A stretch of 8,230 bases of DNA from Rhodospirillaceae bacterium (GTDB lineage: Bacteria; Pseudomonadota; Alphaproteobacteria; Micavibrionales; Micavibrionaceae): assembly GCA_003452275.1 (NCBI GenBank), contig DMIT01000067.1, positions 1 through 8,230 on the forward strand, in the 5' to 3' direction. The position numbers and the translations under genes were made by a program. This document shows, piece by piece, positions 6,541 to 8,230 of this stretch. The notes under the pieces were generated by a model that saw only the letters and a program-made list of their open reading frames with translations, did not search any database and had not been told where the DNA came from. Every line of letters starts with the position of its first letter. The stretch's first letter is position 1.

Positions 6541-7494
6541 CCCGATCTGATTCCTGATCCCTTGCGCCACGGTTTCCACCGTCAGATTTTTCATGAGCGA
6601 TTCGGTGATCGTTTTGGCATCGAACCCTGATTGTCCGGTCAACTCGGCAAACGTCTCCGGCGTGCGGATCAATGCGGTGCGGGGGCCATAGGGGGCGTAT
6701 AATGTATCATTGGTGGGGCCGAACAAACCGACGGTCTGTATGCCCGCCGCTGCCGCCGAATGCATCAACCCTGAATCATTGCCGATATAAAACCCGCATC
6801 GCGCCAGATAGGCAGCTGCCTGCCCCGGTGATCCTTTGGCAATACAATTGATGCGCCGGTCAGGCGGCAGACTGTCATACAACCGGTTGGCGATTGCTTC
6901 TTCTCCCGGGGCCCCGAAAACCGCAATGCGCCATCCTGCAAAAACTTCCCCTTCTGCGCTTAACTGCCCAATCAATTCCATGAAATTTTCAACGGGCCAT
7001 ATTTTACCAATCCAGTTGGCGGTCGGGCCTACGCCCAGAACGGGGCGACCATCCGGAATCAACGCGGCGGCCTCTTCCATCTGCCGTGGGGTTAAAAATA
7101 AACGGGGTTGGGCGTCGGCCTCCCTTACCTGCATGACAGCCGCGTTTTGGACGACTTTATGGTCGGCGCGGTTAATATGCGGGCCGTAAATGAATCGCTG
7201 GTCAGCCCTGATAAGCCGGGAAACCGCAGAATTCCTTAAATCGACGACGACATCCCATTTTGTCCCCACGGTTTGCCGCCATAATTTGATCCAATGGCGA
7301 TTCCAGCTCTGTTTGGGCAGGGGAATCACCCGTTCCAGCCGTGGAATCCCCTCAAAAAGACTTGCGACCAAGGGCCCGCAAGCCACGGTTATGCGGGCTT
7401 CAGGATAAGTCCTTAATATATAAGACAAAAGGCCTGTGGACAGGATGGCATCACCGATACGGGTCGATGTAATAAAAAGGATGTTTTTCATCAT
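6529..7494 (-). CDS. Glycosyltransferase family 9 protein, ADP-heptose:LPS heptosyltransferase-like
   Basis: The 321-residue product has the two-Rossmann (GT-B) arrangement of family 9. The N-terminal half opens with ILFITSTRIGDAILST (5-20), where Asp15 matches the catalytic aspartate position of WaaC/WaaF enzymes, and goes on to DVVVDLRNS (81-89). The C-terminal half has VGPTANWIGKIWPVENF (155-171), with the Lys found in the sugar-nucleotide site of the family, then IGNDSGLMHSAAAAG (237-251) and LFGPTN (257-262). Family members act at the cytoplasmic face of the inner membrane and add heptose to the LPS core; the real sugar and acceptor here are unknown. Two in-frame ATGs (7494, 7491) begin the gene; no Shine-Dalgarno precedes them, and a -10-like TATAGT ends only 5 bp before the first ATG. 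No other LPS gene is adjacent. Confidence 0.92.
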   Translation of the reverse strand: MMKNILFITSTRIGDAILSTGLLSYILRTYPEARITVACGPLVASLFEGIPRLERVIPLPKQSWNRHWIKLWRQTVGTKWDVVVDLRNSAVSRLIRADQRFIYGPHINRADHKVVQNAAVMQVREADAQPRLFLTPRQMEEAAALIPDGRPVLGVGPTANWIGKIWPVENFMELIGQLSAEGEVFAGWRIAVFGAPGEEAIANRLYDSLPPDRRINCIAKGSPGQAAAYLARCGFYIGNDSGLMHSAAAAGIQTVGLFGPTNDTLYAPYGPRTALIRTPETFAELTGQSGFDAKTITESLMKNLTVETVAQGIRNQIGKHP

Positions 7495-7499
7495 GATTG

Positions 7500-7528
7500 A
7501 CTATAGACATTTTGAATAAACTTGACTA
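7500..7528 (-). promoter_or_regulatory. Candidate promoter of the glycosyltransferase gene, possibly leaderless
   Basis: On the minus strand TAGTCA (7528-7523) and TATAGT (7505-7500) are 17 bp apart, with four and five matches to the consensus hexamers. The -10 ends 5 bp before ATG 7494, so transcription would start at or next to the start codon. The lack of a ribosome-binding site fits a leaderless mRNA. It overlaps the tRNA promoter on the opposite strand. Confidence 0.4.
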
Positions 7529-7532
7529 TAAC
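7504..7532 (+). promoter_or_regulatory. Promoter of tRNA-Phe
   Basis: TAGACA (7504-7509) and TATAAC (7527-7532) are separated by exactly 17 bp, each five of six to the sigma-70 consensus. Transcription would start near 7539, giving about 20 nt of 5' leader to be removed before the mature tRNA at 7561. This is the best full promoter match in the window. Confidence 0.6.
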
Positions 7533-7560
7533 CTCTCACACTTACCGATGCATATTTAGT

Positions 7561-7636
7561 GCCTGAGTAGCTCAGTCGGTAGAGCAAGCGATTGAAAATC
7601 GCTGTGTCGCTGGTTCGATTCCGGCCTCAGGCACCA
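7561..7636 (+). tRNA. tRNA-Phe (anticodon GAA)
   Basis: A complete 76-nt cloverleaf can be drawn by eye. The acceptor stem is GCCTGAG (7561-7567) with CTCAGGC (7626-7632), followed by discriminator A and encoded CCA (7634-7636). The D stem is GCTC/GAGC (7570-7573, 7582-7585). The anticodon stem AGCGA/TCGCT closes the loop TTGAAAA, with anticodon GAA at 7594-7596. The variable loop is GTGTC. The T stem GCTGG/CCGGC, with one T-G pair, closes the loop TTCGATT. All stems pair and the invariant TTCGA is present, so it should be functional. It decodes UUU and UUC. Only 6 bp separate its end from the convergent chemotaxis gene, and there is no terminator hairpin after it. Confidence 0.97.
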
Positions 7637-7642
7637 CTTCTT

Positions 7643-8230
7643 CTAATCTTTCCGCACATGTTCCAAAAATGTTTTGACTTGGGAACGAAGAATCTCGCCA
7701 TTGCGCGCCAATTCACCGGCTGCGGATAGAACTTCTTCGGATGATGTCCCCGTTTCCTCGGCGGCAGCCCGTAAGCCGGAAATACTGCTGGATACATCTT
7801 GAGTACCCTTGGCGGCTTCGGTAACGCTACGGGCAATTTCCTGTGTCGCGGCCCCCTGCTCTTCGATTGCGGCGGCGATTGCGGCCTCCACACTATTGAT
7901 ATCTCCGATCAAGCGGGAAATAATCTGGATAGAATCAACCGATTCAGCTGTCTTCTGCTGGATTTGGGCAATCTGTAAAGATATTTCCTCTGTGGCCTTA
8001 CCCGTTTGGCTGGCGAGGTTTTTGACTTCCGCAGCGACAACGCCAAACCCTTTACCAGCTTCACCGGCACGCGCGGCCTCGATTGTCGCGTTCAAAGCCA
8101 GCAGATTGGTTTGCTCGGCAATGGCACTGATAATATCAATGACACTTCCGATTTTCTGCGCCGCCTCGGTCAGGCTGACGACTTTTTTATTGGCCTCATC
8201 CGCTTGTTCAACCGACTCTCTGATCTTCAT
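7643..8230 (-). CDS. Methyl-accepting chemotaxis protein, C-terminal signalling part (cut by the window edge)
   Basis: Visible are 195 C-terminal residues of a chemoreceptor, which passes sensed signals to the kinase CheA through CheW. The conserved hairpin tip is present: [20 protein letters not shown] (37-56 of the visible part), then [15 protein letters not shown] (59-73). Heptad-patterned coiled coil continues on either side, and Glu/Gln-rich segments such as [11 protein letters not shown] are typical methylation helices. The tail ending [11 protein letters not shown] lacks the CheR-docking pentapeptide of the NWETF type. An ATG happens to fall at the edge (8230-8228), but the first antiparallel helix arm and any sensor or membrane region are missing, so the true start almost certainly lies further right. 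Ligand and topology cannot be inferred. Its stop lies 6 bp from the tRNA-Phe end. Confidence 0.95.
   Translation of the reverse strand: MKIRESVEQADEANKKVVSLTEAAQKIGSVIDIISAIAEQTNLLALNATIEAARAGEAGKGFGVVAAEVKNLASQTGKATEEISLQIAQIQQKTAESVDSIQIISRLIGDINSVEAAIAAAIEEQGAATQEIARSVTEAAKGTQDVSSSISGLRAAAEETGTSSEEVLSAAGELARNGEILRSQVKTFLEHVRKD

Overview
The window looks like ordinary chromosomal DNA from an alphaproteobacterium of moderate GC content. The reasons are the HNH protein and the methyl-accepting chemotaxis protein end, which match family types common in that class, a YejA-type solute-binding protein, and a heptosyltransferase-like enzyme implying an LPS outer membrane. The class assignment is inference from remembered family resemblance; no 16S or phylogeny is available. 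I see no insertion sequence, phage gene, CRISPR array or toxin-antitoxin pair.

Layout. (1) The left edge holds the N-terminal part of an HNH endonuclease family protein, leftward, starting at GTG 313. (2) An AT-rich intergenic stretch (314-648) carries short repeats and promoter-like elements. (3) A 44-residue single-span membrane microprotein (649-783) leads rightward into a class A penicillin-binding protein of the PBP1A family (875-2881). (4) A leftward pair follows: an unrecognised 143-residue protein with a textbook Shine-Dalgarno, then a LysE/RhtB-type exporter 20 bp behind it. The exporter's stop codon overlaps the PBP stop codon. (5) Rightward are a secreted YejA-like oligopeptide-binding protein (4118-5935) and a small lipoprotein with a cysteine pair (6002-6520). 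(6) Leftward is a family 9 glycosyltransferase (6529-7494), whose end converges on the lipoprotein gene. (7) Rightward is tRNA-Phe(GAA) with encoded CCA (7561-7636), converging on the 3' end of a chemotaxis receptor gene that runs off the right edge.

Several genes serve the cell envelope: peptidoglycan synthesis, periplasmic peptide capture, an outer- or inner-membrane lipoprotein, LPS sugar transfer and amino-acid export. Gene orientation changes often, so there is no single large operon, and I find no convincing new multi-gene system. The items most worth a second look are the membrane microprotein before the PBP gene, the unrecognised 143-residue protein coupled to the exporter, the mini-ORFs in front of the binding-protein gene, and the compact divergent promoter region between the glycosyltransferase and tRNA-Phe, where the glycosyltransferase may be made from a leaderless mRNA.
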